Notes: generated by a model from the letters alone, not told the origin. A stretch of 64,000 nucleotides of DNA from Flavobacterium sp. LC2016-12 (GCF_015351595.1 NZ_JADKPT010000006.1:124001-188000), one strand, 5' to 3'. Shown: positions 16,422 to 24,881, counted from the first letter of the stretch. Numbers and translations: made by a program.

Positions 16422-16560
16422 TTCACCATATAAGTAATGTAAGTTCATTTAAACTTTATGAATTAGTTCTTTGTCAGGTCAAGCACATCGAAGTTTGAAA
16501 AGAAACCAATTTCTGCAGATATATCTAATTAAATGAACTTATATTACTTATATGGTTCAA
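16422..16560. repeat. Palindromic element with ~31-bp inverted ends (copy 2)
   Basis: The left end TTCACCATATAAGTAATG and its continuation to 16452 are mirrored at 16529-16560. The outermost bases match the shorter element at 3672-3738. The centre contains ~76 unrelated bases. It is MITE-like and carries no gene. Confidence 0.75.
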
Positions 16561-16585
16561 CTTTTTTAACATTTAGTTGCTAAAA

Positions 16586-16593
16586 TATATTTG
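16586..16593 (+). promoter_or_regulatory. -7 promoter element TATATTTG
   Basis: A perfect TAnnTTTG match 33 bases upstream of the S9 peptidase start, just beyond the palindromic repeat. Confidence 0.5.
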
Positions 16594-16626
16594 TACTTTT
16601 AGCCCCACGAATATTAGAATTTTATT

Positions 16627-18528
16627 ATGAAAAAAGTATTATTTACAACCTTAATAATGATGAGTTTAAACGCTATCGGACAGAATGTGATGTCACCAGA
16701 ATTGTTATGGAAATTAGGAAGAGTGACTGCACTTGGACTTTCGAAAGATGAAAAAAATGTTGTTTTTAAAGTTTCTACTCCTTCGGTAGAAGAAAACAAA
16801 TCGTCTTCAAAATTTTACATCTTGCCAGTAAATGGCGGAACTGCAACTGAAATTAAAGAAACAAAAGATGTTTTGGCCGACAAAAATGTTTCGCCTGACG
16901 GAAAATTTTTAGTGTACAATGAAGAAGTGAAACTGGAGAAAGTTTTAGGAAAAGATTTCTACCCAAGCCTTACCAAATCTGACGCTCAAATTTATGATGG
17001 TTTAGATTACCGTCATTGGGACACTTGGAATGAAGGGAAATTCAACCACGTTTTTTATAAAGACAACAAAGAAGGTGCTGCCGGAATTGACATCTTAAAA
17101 GGGGAGAATTTTGATTCTCCACAAAAACCTTTTGGTGGCGACGAAGATTATATCTGGTCTCCTGACGGAAAAAGCATCTTATATGTTTGCAAGAAAAAAG
17201 CAGGAACTGATTATGCGATTTCGACAAACACCAATATTTATGAGTACAATTTAGAGACTCAAAAAACAATCAACAGAACCGAAGATAATTTAGGCTACGA
17301 TACAGCTCCGCAATTTTCTCCAACAGGAAATTTAACGTGGCTGCAAATGAAACGTGATGGTTACGAAGCGGACAAAAATGATATTATTGTTGAGTTTAAA
17401 GGAATCAAAACGAATCTTACTGCAAACTGGGACGGAACTGTAGACAATTTCATCTGGAGTAAAGATGGTAAAAACGTTTATTTTGTAGCACCAGTTGACG
17501 GTACAAAACAACTTTTTGTAGTAAACTTTCCAGGATTGACCAGAATTGCCATTCAGGTTCGTCAAATTACAAAAGGTGATTTTGATGTTAATGATTTAGT
17601 TGGTTTCGCGGGAGATGATATTATCGTAACCAGAAATGACATGAATCATGCTCCGGAGATTTATTCTTTTAATTTGAAGAAAAACAACTGGAAACAACTT
17701 TCAAATGTAAATACAGATACGTACAAAACATTAGCGTTAAGCAAAACAGAAAAACGTTATGTTACGACAACTGATGGTAAAAAAATGTTGGTTTGGGTAA
17801 TTTTACCTCCAAATTTTGATGCTACAAAAAAATACCCAACCTTGTTATTCTGTCAAGGTGGACCACAAAGCGCGTTGACACAATCGTATTCTTTCCGTTG
17901 GAATTTCTCTTTAATGGCTGCTAAAGGTTACGTAGTTGTAGCGCCAAACCGTCGCGGTATGCCAGGACACGGAGTGGAGTGGAATGAGAAAATCAGTAAA
18001 GACTGGGGCGGACAAGTTATGGACGATTACCTTTCTGCGATTGATGATGTTGCCAAAGAAAGCTATGTTGATAAAAGCCGTTTAGGTTGCGTGGGTGCAA
18101 GTTACGGTGGATACTCTGTATTTTATCTAGCAGGAATTCACAACAACCGTTTCAAAACGTTTATCGCACACGATGGTGTTTTCAATACCGTAAGTATGTT
18201 GGGAACAACTGAAGAAGTTTTCTTTAACAACTGGGATTTTGGTGGTGCTTATTGGGAAAAAGACAATGCTGTTGCTCAAAAAGCGTATACAACATTTAAT
18301 CCTGCAACTATGGTTGAGAAGTGGAACAAACCAATCTTAATCTTTCAGGGAGGAAAAGATTTCCGTGTGCCAATCGGACAAGGACAAGAAGCTTTTCAGG
18401 CTGCTCAGTTAAGAGGAATCAAAAGCAGATTTGTTTATTTTCCAGATGAAAATCACTGGGTTTTAAAACCGCAAAATGCTCAGGTTTGGCAAGGTGAATT
18501 TTTCAAATGGCTGAACGAAACACTATAA
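16627..18528 (+). CDS. Secreted S9 family peptidase (prolyl oligopeptidase/DPP type)
   Basis: A 633-residue serine peptidase. It has a signal peptide (to about ATG/IGQN, residue 20), then a beta-propeller of WD/PD40-like blades (repeated SPDGK, WSPDGKSIL, WSKDGKNVYF) and a C-terminal alpha/beta hydrolase domain. The triad can be placed at Ser in GASYGGYS (~residue 492), Asp in GGKDFRVP (~576) and His in DENHW (~609). Such enzymes release dipeptides or acylated residues in the periplasm for peptide nutrition. It stands alone with its own promoter and a strong terminator. Confidence 0.9.
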   Translation: MKKVLFTTLIMMSLNAIGQNVMSPELLWKLGRVTALGLSKDEKNVVFKVSTPSVEENKSSSKFYILPVNGGTATEIKETKDVLADKNVSPDGKFLVYNEEVKLEKVLGKDFYPSLTKSDAQIYDGLDYRHWDTWNEGKFNHVFYKDNKEGAAGIDILKGENFDSPQKPFGGDEDYIWSPDGKSILYVCKKKAGTDYAISTNTNIYEYNLETQKTINRTEDNLGYDTAPQFSPTGNLTWLQMKRDGYEADKNDIIVEFKGIKTNLTANWDGTVDNFIWSKDGKNVYFVAPVDGTKQLFVVNFPGLTRIAIQVRQITKGDFDVNDLVGFAGDDIIVTRNDMNHAPEIYSFNLKKNNWKQLSNVNTDTYKTLALSKTEKRYVTTTDGKKMLVWVILPPNFDATKKYPTLLFCQGGPQSALTQSYSFRWNFSLMAAKGYVVVAPNRRGMPGHGVEWNEKISKDWGGQVMDDYLSAIDDVAKESYVDKSRLGCVGASYGGYSVFYLAGIHNNRFKTFIAHDGVFNTVSMLGTTEEVFFNNWDFGGAYWEKDNAVAQKAYTTFNPATMVEKWNKPILIFQGGKDFRVPIGQGQEAFQAAQLRGIKSRFVYFPDENHWVLKPQNAQVWQGEFFKWLNETL

Positions 18529-18548
18529 GCTAAGTATCTTAAATATTT

Positions 18549-18592
18549 AATAGCCGCAAATTGTTATATAATTTGCGGCTATTTTATTTTTT
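18549..18592 (+). terminator. Terminator of the S9 peptidase gene
   Basis: Hairpin AATAGCCGCAAATT / AATTTGCGGCTATT followed by a T-rich run, 20 bases past the stop. Confidence 0.9.
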
Positions 18593-18707
18593 AGATGTTT
18601 GAATTATGTAACAGATTCACTTTGATTCCCTTTTTAAAATAGTTTTTTTTGAATAAATTGCAGGGAATTCGAATTGAAAAATACCCCAATCCCAACAATT
18701 ACAATAT

Positions 18708-21143
18708 ATGGAGAGTAAAAGAAGTTACACAGCTATCAAAGTGCTTTTCAGCTATGTTGCATTACTCGCTTTGGTTGTAACAGTGGGATGGTTTTTATAT
18801 TCTGAAAATGTGGTTTATAACAAATTGGAAGATAAAATTGCCTTCGAAAAAACCAAGATTTTAAGAGTCAGTAAATTATTTTCAAATGTTTATAAAACGG
18901 AAAGTTTAGCCCGAAAAACAATTCAGACCAACTCTGAAAGCGACTTTAAAAGTTATCTTATTGAAACCGATTCCTTACGCTCCAGAATTGACACTTTAAA
19001 ACAAATTGTAACTACACAATATCAAAAAACACTACTGGATAGTGTTAACTATTACTTATCTGAAAAAACCAAAAACATTCAGCAATTAAAGACCATAAAA
19101 AATAAAGCCGATGACGAAGTTTCAGTAAATTCTGCCATTGATGAAATTACCAAAATGGAGTTTAAACTTCGTAAATTGGAGCTGCAGGATTTTACTAAAA
19201 GCCCAAACCAATTAGGGAGTTATCAAAAAAATGTACTTCAGCAATATGTTGATTATCTGAATCAGAATATTCCTGATGACAGCACCAATACGTTAAGCAA
19301 ACAAGCCTCCGATTCTATCCTGGCCAATTCAAAAAAGCTTTTAAGTTCCGTAAAACAAAGAGCTGAAAAGAAAAAAGAGTCTTTGAATTTTCAGGAAAAC
19401 AAATTACTGAAAAATGAAATCGCGATTTCGGAACAACTTCGAAAAGTACTTCGAATTATTGAGCGAGAGATTATTATCAACTCCATAAAAAACAATTCCC
19501 TAAAAGAAAAATCCCTTAAAAAAGTTAACGAGATTGTTACGGCATCTGCCATTATTGGTTTGGTGTTGACGCTGTTTTTCTCGATTTTAATTGTCAGCGA
19601 TTATTCGAAGTCGCAAGTCTATAAACGACAGCTTGAAATTGCGAATTTCAAAACAAAAAACCTTCTTAAAAGCCGTGAACAACTGATCTCCACTGTAAGT
19701 CACGATTTAAAAACACCTTTGAGTACCATTGTAGGTTATTCGGAACTTTTGGGCAATTCTGATGTGAATACGAAGCAATCCTATTTCATTAAAAACATTA
19801 AAAACTCCTCTGAATATATTACGCAATTAGTGCAGGATTTATTGGATTTTTCGAAGATTGAAGCTGGAAAAATTACGATTGAAAAAGTCCCCTTTTCATT
19901 ACCTGAAATTATTGATGAAGTGGCAAAAAGTATTCAGACCGTTTACAAGCAAAAAAACATTGAGCTTATTATTAATGTTGATGAAAAACTGCACACCAAA
20001 ATTGTTGGTGACCCGTTTCGTTTGAAACAAATCCTGAGTAATATTATTGGAAATGCTTATAAATTTACTGAAGAAGGTTTCATCAGAATTAGCGCTTTCT
20101 TAAGCGAAAATGATCAATTTTTCACTATTACAATTGAAGATAGCGGAATTGGAATCGAAAAAGGAAATCAGAAATTGGTTTTTGAAGAATTTGCTCAGGC
20201 TAATGAAGGTATTGAAAAAAAATACGGAGGAACTGGTTTGGGATTATCAATCTGCCAGAAAATAATTTCGATTTTAGGAGGAACTTTAGCACTTGAAAGC
20301 ACTTTTGGAAAAGGAAGTACTTTTGAAATACAGCTTCCGTTGTTATTTGACACCAGCATAAATTCAATTCCTGAGATTAAAAAACCAACCGTCCGTAATA
20401 CTAAAAAACAAACTTTTATAGTGATTGATGATGATATTAATCTTCTCAATTTAACAAGTGGTGTTTTAAGACAGGAAAATCATCAGGTATTATCTTTCAA
20501 CAATGCGACTAAAGCTTTGGAAGCGATTCAGAAAACAAATTTTGATTTTATCATTACCGATATCCAAATGCCGGAAATGGATGGTTTCATGTTTCTTCAA
20601 AAACTTAAAAATACTGCTATTTATAAAAATCAGCCGGTAATTGCCTTAACCGGAAGAACTGACTTAGACGCTTCAGTCTATGCAAAAGCTGGTTTTACCA
20701 CTGTGGTAAAAAAACCATATTCACCGAAAATATTATTGGAAACAATACATCTCATTTTAGAAAACGACACTTTGCCTACGGTTGAAATTAATGATAGTGA
20801 ACAAAAAATAGCATCAAAATCTTATTCGTTAGAGACTTTAAAGGAATTTTTAGGAAATGATAATGATGCTCTGAAAGAAGTTTTAAAATCATTTATAGAA
20901 AGTACCAATGAAAATTTAGCTCATTTGGAAAATGCCGTTACACAAGAAAATGTCTCAGAAATAAATGCTATTGCACATCGAATTGCTCCAATGTTCAATC
21001 AAATTGAAGCTTATGAAATTGGTGGAATTTTAAAAGTATTGGATAAAAATGATTTTGAAATTTCTGATTTGAAAGACATTTTCAAAGCTTTAAAAGCTAA
21101 GACTGACTCACTTTTTAAAGCCCTGCAGAAAGAGATTATTTAA
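18708..21143 (+). CDS. Hybrid sensor histidine kinase with REC and Hpt domains
   Basis: An 811-residue membrane sensor. TM1 lies at ~10-32 and TM2 at ~278-300 (IIGLVLTLFFSILIV), enclosing a helical periplasmic domain of ~245 residues. HisKA follows with phospho-accepting His ~331 (SHDLKTPLS), then HATPase (NIIGNAYKFTEE, DSGIGIEK, GGTGLGLSI), a receiver with Asp ~618 (TDIQMPEMDG) and conserved Lys (VKKPYSP), and a C-terminal Hpt-like domain with His ~757 (AIAHRIAP). The full phosphorelay is therefore in one chain, with the last His free to pass phosphate to a response regulator. The gene converges on a sigma-54-type regulator with a four-base stop-to-stop overlap; that regulator is the natural partner. 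Signal unknown. Confidence 0.92.
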   Translation: MESKRSYTAIKVLFSYVALLALVVTVGWFLYSENVVYNKLEDKIAFEKTKILRVSKLFSNVYKTESLARKTIQTNSESDFKSYLIETDSLRSRIDTLKQIVTTQYQKTLLDSVNYYLSEKTKNIQQLKTIKNKADDEVSVNSAIDEITKMEFKLRKLELQDFTKSPNQLGSYQKNVLQQYVDYLNQNIPDDSTNTLSKQASDSILANSKKLLSSVKQRAEKKKESLNFQENKLLKNEIAISEQLRKVLRIIEREIIINSIKNNSLKEKSLKKVNEIVTASAIIGLVLTLFFSILIVSDYSKSQVYKRQLEIANFKTKNLLKSREQLISTVSHDLKTPLSTIVGYSELLGNSDVNTKQSYFIKNIKNSSEYITQLVQDLLDFSKIEAGKITIEKVPFSLPEIIDEVAKSIQTVYKQKNIELIINVDEKLHTKIVGDPFRLKQILSNIIGNAYKFTEEGFIRISAFLSENDQFFTITIEDSGIGIEKGNQKLVFEEFAQANEGIEKKYGGTGLGLSICQKIISILGGTLALESTFGKGSTFEIQLPLLFDTSINSIPEIKKPTVRNTKKQTFIVIDDDINLLNLTSGVLRQENHQVLSFNNATKALEAIQKTNFDFIITDIQMPEMDGFMFLQKLKNTAIYKNQPVIALTGRTDLDASVYAKAGFTTVVKKPYSPKILLETIHLILENDTLPTVEINDSEQKIASKSYSLETLKEFLGNDNDALKEVLKSFIESTNENLAHLENAVTQENVSEINAIAHRIAPMFNQIEAYEIGGILKVLDKNDFEISDLKDIFKALKAKTDSLFKALQKEII

Positions 21144-22495
21144 TCAATATTGTATTGTTTTAACTTATTGTAAAGTGTCTTTCTGGTAATTTTAAGCAAT
21201 TTTGCCGCTTCCGATTTATTATTTTGAGTTCTTGAAAGCGCATGAATAATAGTTTCTCTCTCATTGTCAGACAATGAAAAAGTTTCATTTGAACTTTGCT
21301 GATTGTTTTTTTGAACCTGGAAAAACTCGGCAGGCAAAACATCACTTTCAATAAAATCGCCACGCGATAAAAGTGTAGCGCGTTTGACACAGTTTTGTAA
21401 TTCACGTAAATTCCCTGGCCAATTGTATTTTTGAAAAATAGCAACGACTTCAGGTGAAAAACCAATAATTTCCTTATTCAATTGTTGATTGGCTTTTTCA
21501 AGAAAATAATCAGCAAAAACCATTAAATCTTCTTCTCTTTCTTTTAACGATGGAGACAGAATAGAGAATTCATTGATTCTATGGTATAAATCTTCTCTAA
21601 AATCGCCGTTTTTTACCGCCTCACGTAAATCTTCATTTGTAGCCGTTATGATGCGGATATCGACGTTAATTTCCTTATTGCTTCCAACAGGCTTTATTTT
21701 TCGTTCCTGCAGTGCTCTCAACAACTGTATTTGATTTTCATAAGAAAGATTTCCTATTTCATCTAAAAAAAGAGTTCCGCCATTTGCCGCTTCAAAATAA
21801 CCCATCTTGTCGCTAATGGCTCCGGTGAAAGATCCTTTTAAATGTCCGAAAAATTCGCTTGCAGCCAATTCTTTGGGAATAGCTCCACAATCAACCGCAA
21901 TAAAATTGTTGTTTTTACGGGTGCTTTGCTGATGAATACTTTTAGCAATGATTTCTTTTCCTGTTCCGCTTTCGCCAATAATCAAAACAGACATATCTGT
22001 TGGACTAACCAAGTGAATATGATCTAATAATTTTTTGGAAGCCACAGAGATACCTCTGACAAATTCATTTTCAGAAGAAGTTGCTTCTTTCTTTTTTGGG
22101 GCTTTTTTTTCTTTTGCTGGCATTTCTTCTGCTTCAGCATTTTTCAAAGCATTTGTAATGACCAATAAAACCTCATCAGGGTTAAAAGGTTTAGAAATAT
22201 AATCGGCTGCACCATTTTTAATGGCCTTAACCGCAGTATTAACATCTGAATATCCCGTCATAAGTATAACAGGAATTTCAGGGTAAGCTGTTTTAAATTC
22301 AGACATAAGTCCAATGCCGTCAGAATCTGGCAAACGAAGATCTGTCAGAATCAAATCGAAAGATTCTTTTTTCATTGCCAATCGGGCTTCTTCTGCCGAG
22401 AAAGCAACAGTTACATCGTAAGCTTTTTTAATTAGAAATTTCTCTAATAATTTGCAAAACGAAATATCATCTTCTATCAGTAATATCTTTGACAT
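21140..22495 (-). CDS. Sigma-54-dependent response regulator, NtrC family
   Basis: A 451-residue regulator with an N-terminal receiver (Asp52 in LTDLRLPDSDG, Lys in SKPFNP), a Lys-rich linker (~125-140), an AAA+ central domain with Walker A GESGTGKE at 174-181, Walker B region GGTLFLDEIG, and a C-terminal Fis-type HTH (NNKSEAAKLLKITRKTLYNKL). The sigma-54-contact loop reads GSFTGA (~221-226) in place of the usual GAFTGA. Phosphorylation should let it bind enhancers and open sigma-54 promoters. It overlaps the hybrid kinase gene by four bases at the 3' end, and six PepSY-like genes lie directly upstream on the same strand, which are plausible targets. Confidence 0.92.
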   Translation of the reverse strand: MSKILLIEDDISFCKLLEKFLIKKAYDVTVAFSAEEARLAMKKESFDLILTDLRLPDSDGIGLMSEFKTAYPEIPVILMTGYSDVNTAVKAIKNGAADYISKPFNPDEVLLVITNALKNAEAEEMPAKEKKAPKKKEATSSENEFVRGISVASKKLLDHIHLVSPTDMSVLIIGESGTGKEIIAKSIHQQSTRKNNNFIAVDCGAIPKELAASEFFGHLKGSFTGAISDKMGYFEAANGGTLFLDEIGNLSYENQIQLLRALQERKIKPVGSNKEINVDIRIITATNEDLREAVKNGDFREDLYHRINEFSILSPSLKEREEDLMVFADYFLEKANQQLNKEIIGFSPEVVAIFQKYNWPGNLRELQNCVKRATLLSRGDFIESDVLPAEFFQVQKNNQQSSNETFSLSDNERETIIHALSRTQNNKSEAAKLLKITRKTLYNKLKQYNID

Positions 22496-22558
22496 CTGTT
22501 TTTAGGGTCTTTTTTGCTAAAATAATACTATTAAAGTTGTATTTTCATAAAATTATGC

Positions 22559-22595
22559 AAAAAAAAAGAGATTGCACGTCGCAACCTCTTTTTTA
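22559..22595 (-). terminator. Terminator of the PepSY-like gene array
   Basis: Hairpin AAGAGATTGC / GCAACCTCTT with flanking A- and T-runs, 28 bases after the last gene of the array on the minus strand; it insulates the regulator gene from array transcription. Confidence 0.85.
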
Positions 22596-22622
22596 CCAAA
22601 AACATAAATCTAATTCACCTAA

Positions 22623-22916
22623 TTATATTTTCAACCAATTGCCATTGACATCTGAGAAAACAGTAGCCTTTTGGTCACCAACTGATATTTCGAGTTTATA
22701 CTCTTTTTTTTCATTTGTATAAGCTTTCACTAGCTTTGCGCCAGGATAAGCTTTTTCTAAAGCTGCTTTCACCACAGCCGGAACTGCATCTTCAGCAACT
22801 TCTTTATATTCATCCTGAACATTGACAGCAATCTTTACAGTTTCAGCTTCTGTAGTTGTTGCATGCATTGATAAACTTCCCAAAATTATTGCTGCTGATA
22901 AGATTAACTTTTTCAT
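22623..22916 (-). CDS. PepSY-like secreted protein, array member 6
   Basis: A 97-residue exported protein: signal peptide MKKLILSAAIILGSLSMHA followed by a ~75-residue domain. The domain begins with the NVQDEYKE sequence shared by the array, then VPAVVKAALEKAYPGAKLVK, KKEYKLEISVGDQKATVFSD, and a WLKI end. This fits the PepSY-like/BLIP-like fold seen in many secreted Bacteroidota proteins. It is the last of six tandem paralogues and belongs to the MKKLILSAA subgroup. Role unknown; periplasmic binding or inhibition is typical speculation for the family. It is separated from the next member by only 14 bases. Confidence 0.8.
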   Translation of the reverse strand: MKKLILSAAIILGSLSMHATTTEAETVKIAVNVQDEYKEVAEDAVPAVVKAALEKAYPGAKLVKAYTNEKKEYKLEISVGDQKATVFSDVNGNWLKI

Positions 22917-22930
22917 AATGTTCTTTTTAA

Positions 22931-23227
22931 TTATTTTTTAATGATGTTTCCTGAAGCATCTGTAAAAAAAGTATATTTCTTACCTTCTTTAGAAATTTCA
23001 AGTTTGTATTCGTCCTTAGCATTTTTCCATGCTTTTTCCAGTTTAGAACCTACAAACGATTTTTCTATTGTTGATTTTACAGCGGCTGGAACAGCATCTG
23101 CTGTAATTTCAGTGTATTCATCCTGAATATTTACTGAGGAAACAATTTGATTCGTAACAACCGGAGTTGCTGCAGTCACTGACAAACCTCCTAAAAGGAT
23201 AGCTGCCGATAAAATTAACTTTTTCAT
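22931..23227 (-). CDS. PepSY-like secreted protein, array member 5
   Basis: A 98-residue paralogue with signal peptide MKKLILSAAILLGGLSVTA and mature NIQDEYTEI, VPAAVKSTIEKSFVGSKLEK, AKDEYKLEISKEGKKYTFF, ending GNIIKK. It is closest to members 4 and 6 by its leader. The basic/acidic pattern of the helix (KSFVGSKLEKAWKNAK) is the most divergent of its subgroup. It sits in the middle of a short-spaced run (18 bases to member 4, 14 to member 6), so it should be on one mRNA. Confidence 0.8.
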   Translation of the reverse strand: MKKLILSAAILLGGLSVTAATPVVTNQIVSSVNIQDEYTEITADAVPAAVKSTIEKSFVGSKLEKAWKNAKDEYKLEISKEGKKYTFFTDASGNIIKK

Positions 23228-23245
23228 ATTATGGGGTTTTTATGG

Positions 23246-23536
23246 TTACTTTTTAATGATGTTTCCTGTTGCATCAGTGTAAACAGTCGATTTTTCACCT
23301 CTTACAGTGATCTCGATTTTGTACTCTTTTTTCTCGTTTACATATGCTTTATCAAGTTTAACACCTGGATAAGCATTGTCTAAAGCTGTTTTAATAGCTG
23401 CCGGAACAGCATCAACTTCTTTGTACTCGTCCTGAATATTTACTGATTGTGTTATTGTATTTTTCATATCAATAACTCCTGCCTGCATTGACAGCCCTCC
23501 CAACAGGATTGCTGCCGATAAGATTAACTTTTTCAT
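23246..23536 (-). CDS. PepSY-like secreted protein, array member 4
   Basis: A 96-residue paralogue: signal peptide MKKLILSAAILLGGLSMQA, then NIQDEYKEV, VPAAIKTALDNAYPGVKLDK and KKEYKIEITVRGEKSTVY, with the same GNIIKK end as member 5. A one-residue shorter linker before VPAA distinguishes it. It marks the border between the two leader subgroups in the array: MKKLILS (members 4-6) and MKNLFLS (1-3). Function unknown. Confidence 0.8.
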   Translation of the reverse strand: MKKLILSAAILLGGLSMQAGVIDMKNTITQSVNIQDEYKEVDAVPAAIKTALDNAYPGVKLDKAYVNEKKEYKIEITVRGEKSTVYTDATGNIIKK

Positions 23537-23563
23537 AATGATAGTTTTTTAGTAGTTAGTTGA

Positions 23564-23860
23564 TTATTTTTTAACCCAAGATCCGTCTGCATTAGCATAA
23601 AGTGCTCCAACTTTGTCTCCTACTGTAACTTCTAATTTGTATTGAGAAGCAGCATTTTTGTATGCTTTAGAAAGAATTGCATCCGGATATGCTTTTTTAA
23701 GCGCACCTGTTACTGCAGCTGGAACTTCTTCTAACTTAACTTCAGTATACTCGTCCTGAATTGAAATTGTTTTTACGATTGTGTTTGAAATTGGAGAAGT
23801 TGAAGCAAATGATGTTAAACCTCCCAAAACGATTGCGGCTGATAAAAATAAATTTTTCAT
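23564..23860 (-). CDS. PepSY-like secreted protein, array member 3
   Basis: A 98-residue paralogue of the MKNLFLSAA subgroup. Its first ~40 residues are identical to those of member 2, and the underlying DNA is nearly identical there too, which points to recent duplication or gene conversion. The mature domain has VPAAVTGALKKAYPDAILSK, ASQYKLEVTVGDKVGALYA and a GSWVKK end. Unlike members 4-6 the second half uses GDKVG and YANADGSW. Confidence 0.8.
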   Translation of the reverse strand: MKNLFLSAAIVLGGLTSFASTSPISNTIVKTISIQDEYTEVKLEEVPAAVTGALKKAYPDAILSKAYKNAASQYKLEVTVGDKVGALYANADGSWVKK

Positions 23861-23918
23861 GATATTTAATTTAATGGTGTGTATAATATTTAAAATTTAA
23901 ACTGAATCTCTGGATGGA

Positions 23919-24215
23919 TTATTTTTTAATCCAGGATCCGTCTGCGTTAGCGTATAGAGAACCTACTTTGTCTCCAACGGTAACGTCTAATTTATATTCT
24001 GATTTTGCATTTTTATATGCTTTAGTAAGCACTGCATCCGGATATGCTTTTTTAAGCGCATCAGTAATTGCAGTTGGTAATTCTACTACTTTAATTTCTG
24101 TGTATTCGTCCTGAATAGAAATTGTTTTTACGATTGTATTTGAAATTGGAGAAGTTGAAGCAAATGATGTTAAACCTCCCAAAACGATTGCGGCTGATAA
24201 AAATAGATTTTTCAT
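23919..24215 (-). CDS. PepSY-like secreted protein, array member 2
   Basis: A 98-residue paralogue. The leader and first mature residues are identical to member 3; later it reads LPTAITDALKKAYPDAVLTK and KSEYKLDVTVGDKVGSLYA, closer to member 1. It is thus a mosaic between its two neighbours. The 58-base gap to member 3 has no terminator. A secreted role is shared with the whole array. Confidence 0.8.
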   Translation of the reverse strand: MKNLFLSAAIVLGGLTSFASTSPISNTIVKTISIQDEYTEIKVVELPTAITDALKKAYPDAVLTKAYKNAKSEYKLDVTVGDKVGSLYANADGSWIKK

Positions 24216-24290
24216 AATAGTTGTATTTTAGTATTCGTACTTTAATTTTAGTGTTGGCTATCTGAATAAACATAGCGCTCTGTTTTAAAA

Positions 24291-24587
24291 TTATTTTTTA
24301 ATCCAGGTTCCGTCTGCATTAGCGTAAAGAGAACCTACTTTTTCTCCTACAGTTACATCTAGTTTATATTCAGATTTTGCATTTTTATAAGCTTTAGAAA
24401 GTACTGCATCCGGAAATGATTTTTTTAAAGCTTCAGTTATTGGAGCCGGTAATTCCTCTAATTTAATTTCAGTATATTCATCTTGAATTGAAATCGTTTT
24501 TATAATAGAGTTTGTCATTGGAGCTGTAGCAGCGAATGAAGATAAACTTCCCAAAACAATAGCGGCTGATAAGAATAAATTTTTCAT
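24291..24587 (-). CDS. PepSY-like secreted protein, array member 1 (promoter-proximal)
   Basis: A 98-residue paralogue: signal peptide MKNLFLSAAIVLGSLSSFA, then ISIQDEYTEI, LPAPITEALKKSFPDAVLSK and KSEYKLDVTVGEKVGSLY, with GTWIKK at the end. It is the first gene of the run, so its upstream region (24588-24881) should hold the array promoter; that region contains clustered AAGTGT words and a partial sigma-54 -24 element. The expected control is by the adjacent NtrC-type regulator and hybrid kinase, by position only. Confidence 0.8.
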   Translation of the reverse strand: MKNLFLSAAIVLGSLSSFAATAPMTNSIIKTISIQDEYTEIKLEELPAPITEALKKSFPDAVLSKAYKNAKSEYKLDVTVGEKVGSLYANADGTWIKK

Positions 24588-24694
24588 AATGATATTTAGT
24601 TTAATAGTTGTTTACGCTTTAGATAATGAAATTATTATGCCGCAAGCCAAACATTAAGTACCAAATCACATAAACCCTTATTTTTAAAGGCTTT

Positions 24695-24710
24695 ATAACC
24701 AGTGTGCCAA
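24695..24710 (-). promoter_or_regulatory. Possible sigma-54 promoter element (good -24, poor -12)
   Basis: The minus strand reads TTGGCACACTGGTTAT. The TTGGCAC half is a perfect -24 box, but the -12 position is TTAT rather than TTGC. It is located 108-123 bases upstream of the first PepSY-like gene. Weak on its own; the neighbouring sigma-54 activator raises its likelihood. Confidence 0.3.
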
Positions 24711-24727
24711 AATTGAGAAATATAAAA

Positions 24728-24780
24728 AAGTGTGTAATTAGAAAAATAATGTGTAAAAAGTATACACTTTAAGTGTTTAC
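24728..24780. promoter_or_regulatory. Cluster of AAGTGT half-sites, candidate enhancer
   Basis: Four copies of an AAGTGTnTA-like word within 53 bases: AAGTGTGTAA (24728), AATGTGTAAA (24748, exactly 20 bases on), then an inverted pair TATACACTTTAAGTGTTTAC (24761-24780), whose core ACACTT-T-AAGTGT is a perfect dyad. It lies just upstream of the possible sigma-54 element, where an NtrC-type activator would bind. Confidence 0.45.
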
Positions 24781-24799
24781 TAAAGCATTTTAAATAACA

Positions 24800-24831
24800 A
24801 AACCCGATGGATTTCAAAATCTATCGGGTTT
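24800..24831. terminator. Hairpin between the PepSY array and accC
   Basis: Stem AAACCCGAT-GATTT with its complement AAATC-ATCGGGTTT; the downstream runs are only weakly T-rich, so termination is likely but less certain than at 24851-24877. Confidence 0.5.
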
Positions 24832-24850
24832 AAAATATGATGTAAAATAA

Positions 24851-24877
24851 AAAAGGCTGCCAAAATTGACAGCCTTT
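24851..24877 (-). terminator. Terminator of the fabH-accB-accC operon
   Basis: Hairpin GGCTGTCAATTTTGGCAGCC on the minus strand followed by a T-run, directly after the accC stop. Confidence 0.85.
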
Positions 24878-24881
24878 ATAA

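Noticed and set aside
24635..24817. A 60-codon minus-strand frame upstream of the PepSY array
   Set aside because: It coincides with the putative regulatory region and the hairpin, with no family or coding character.
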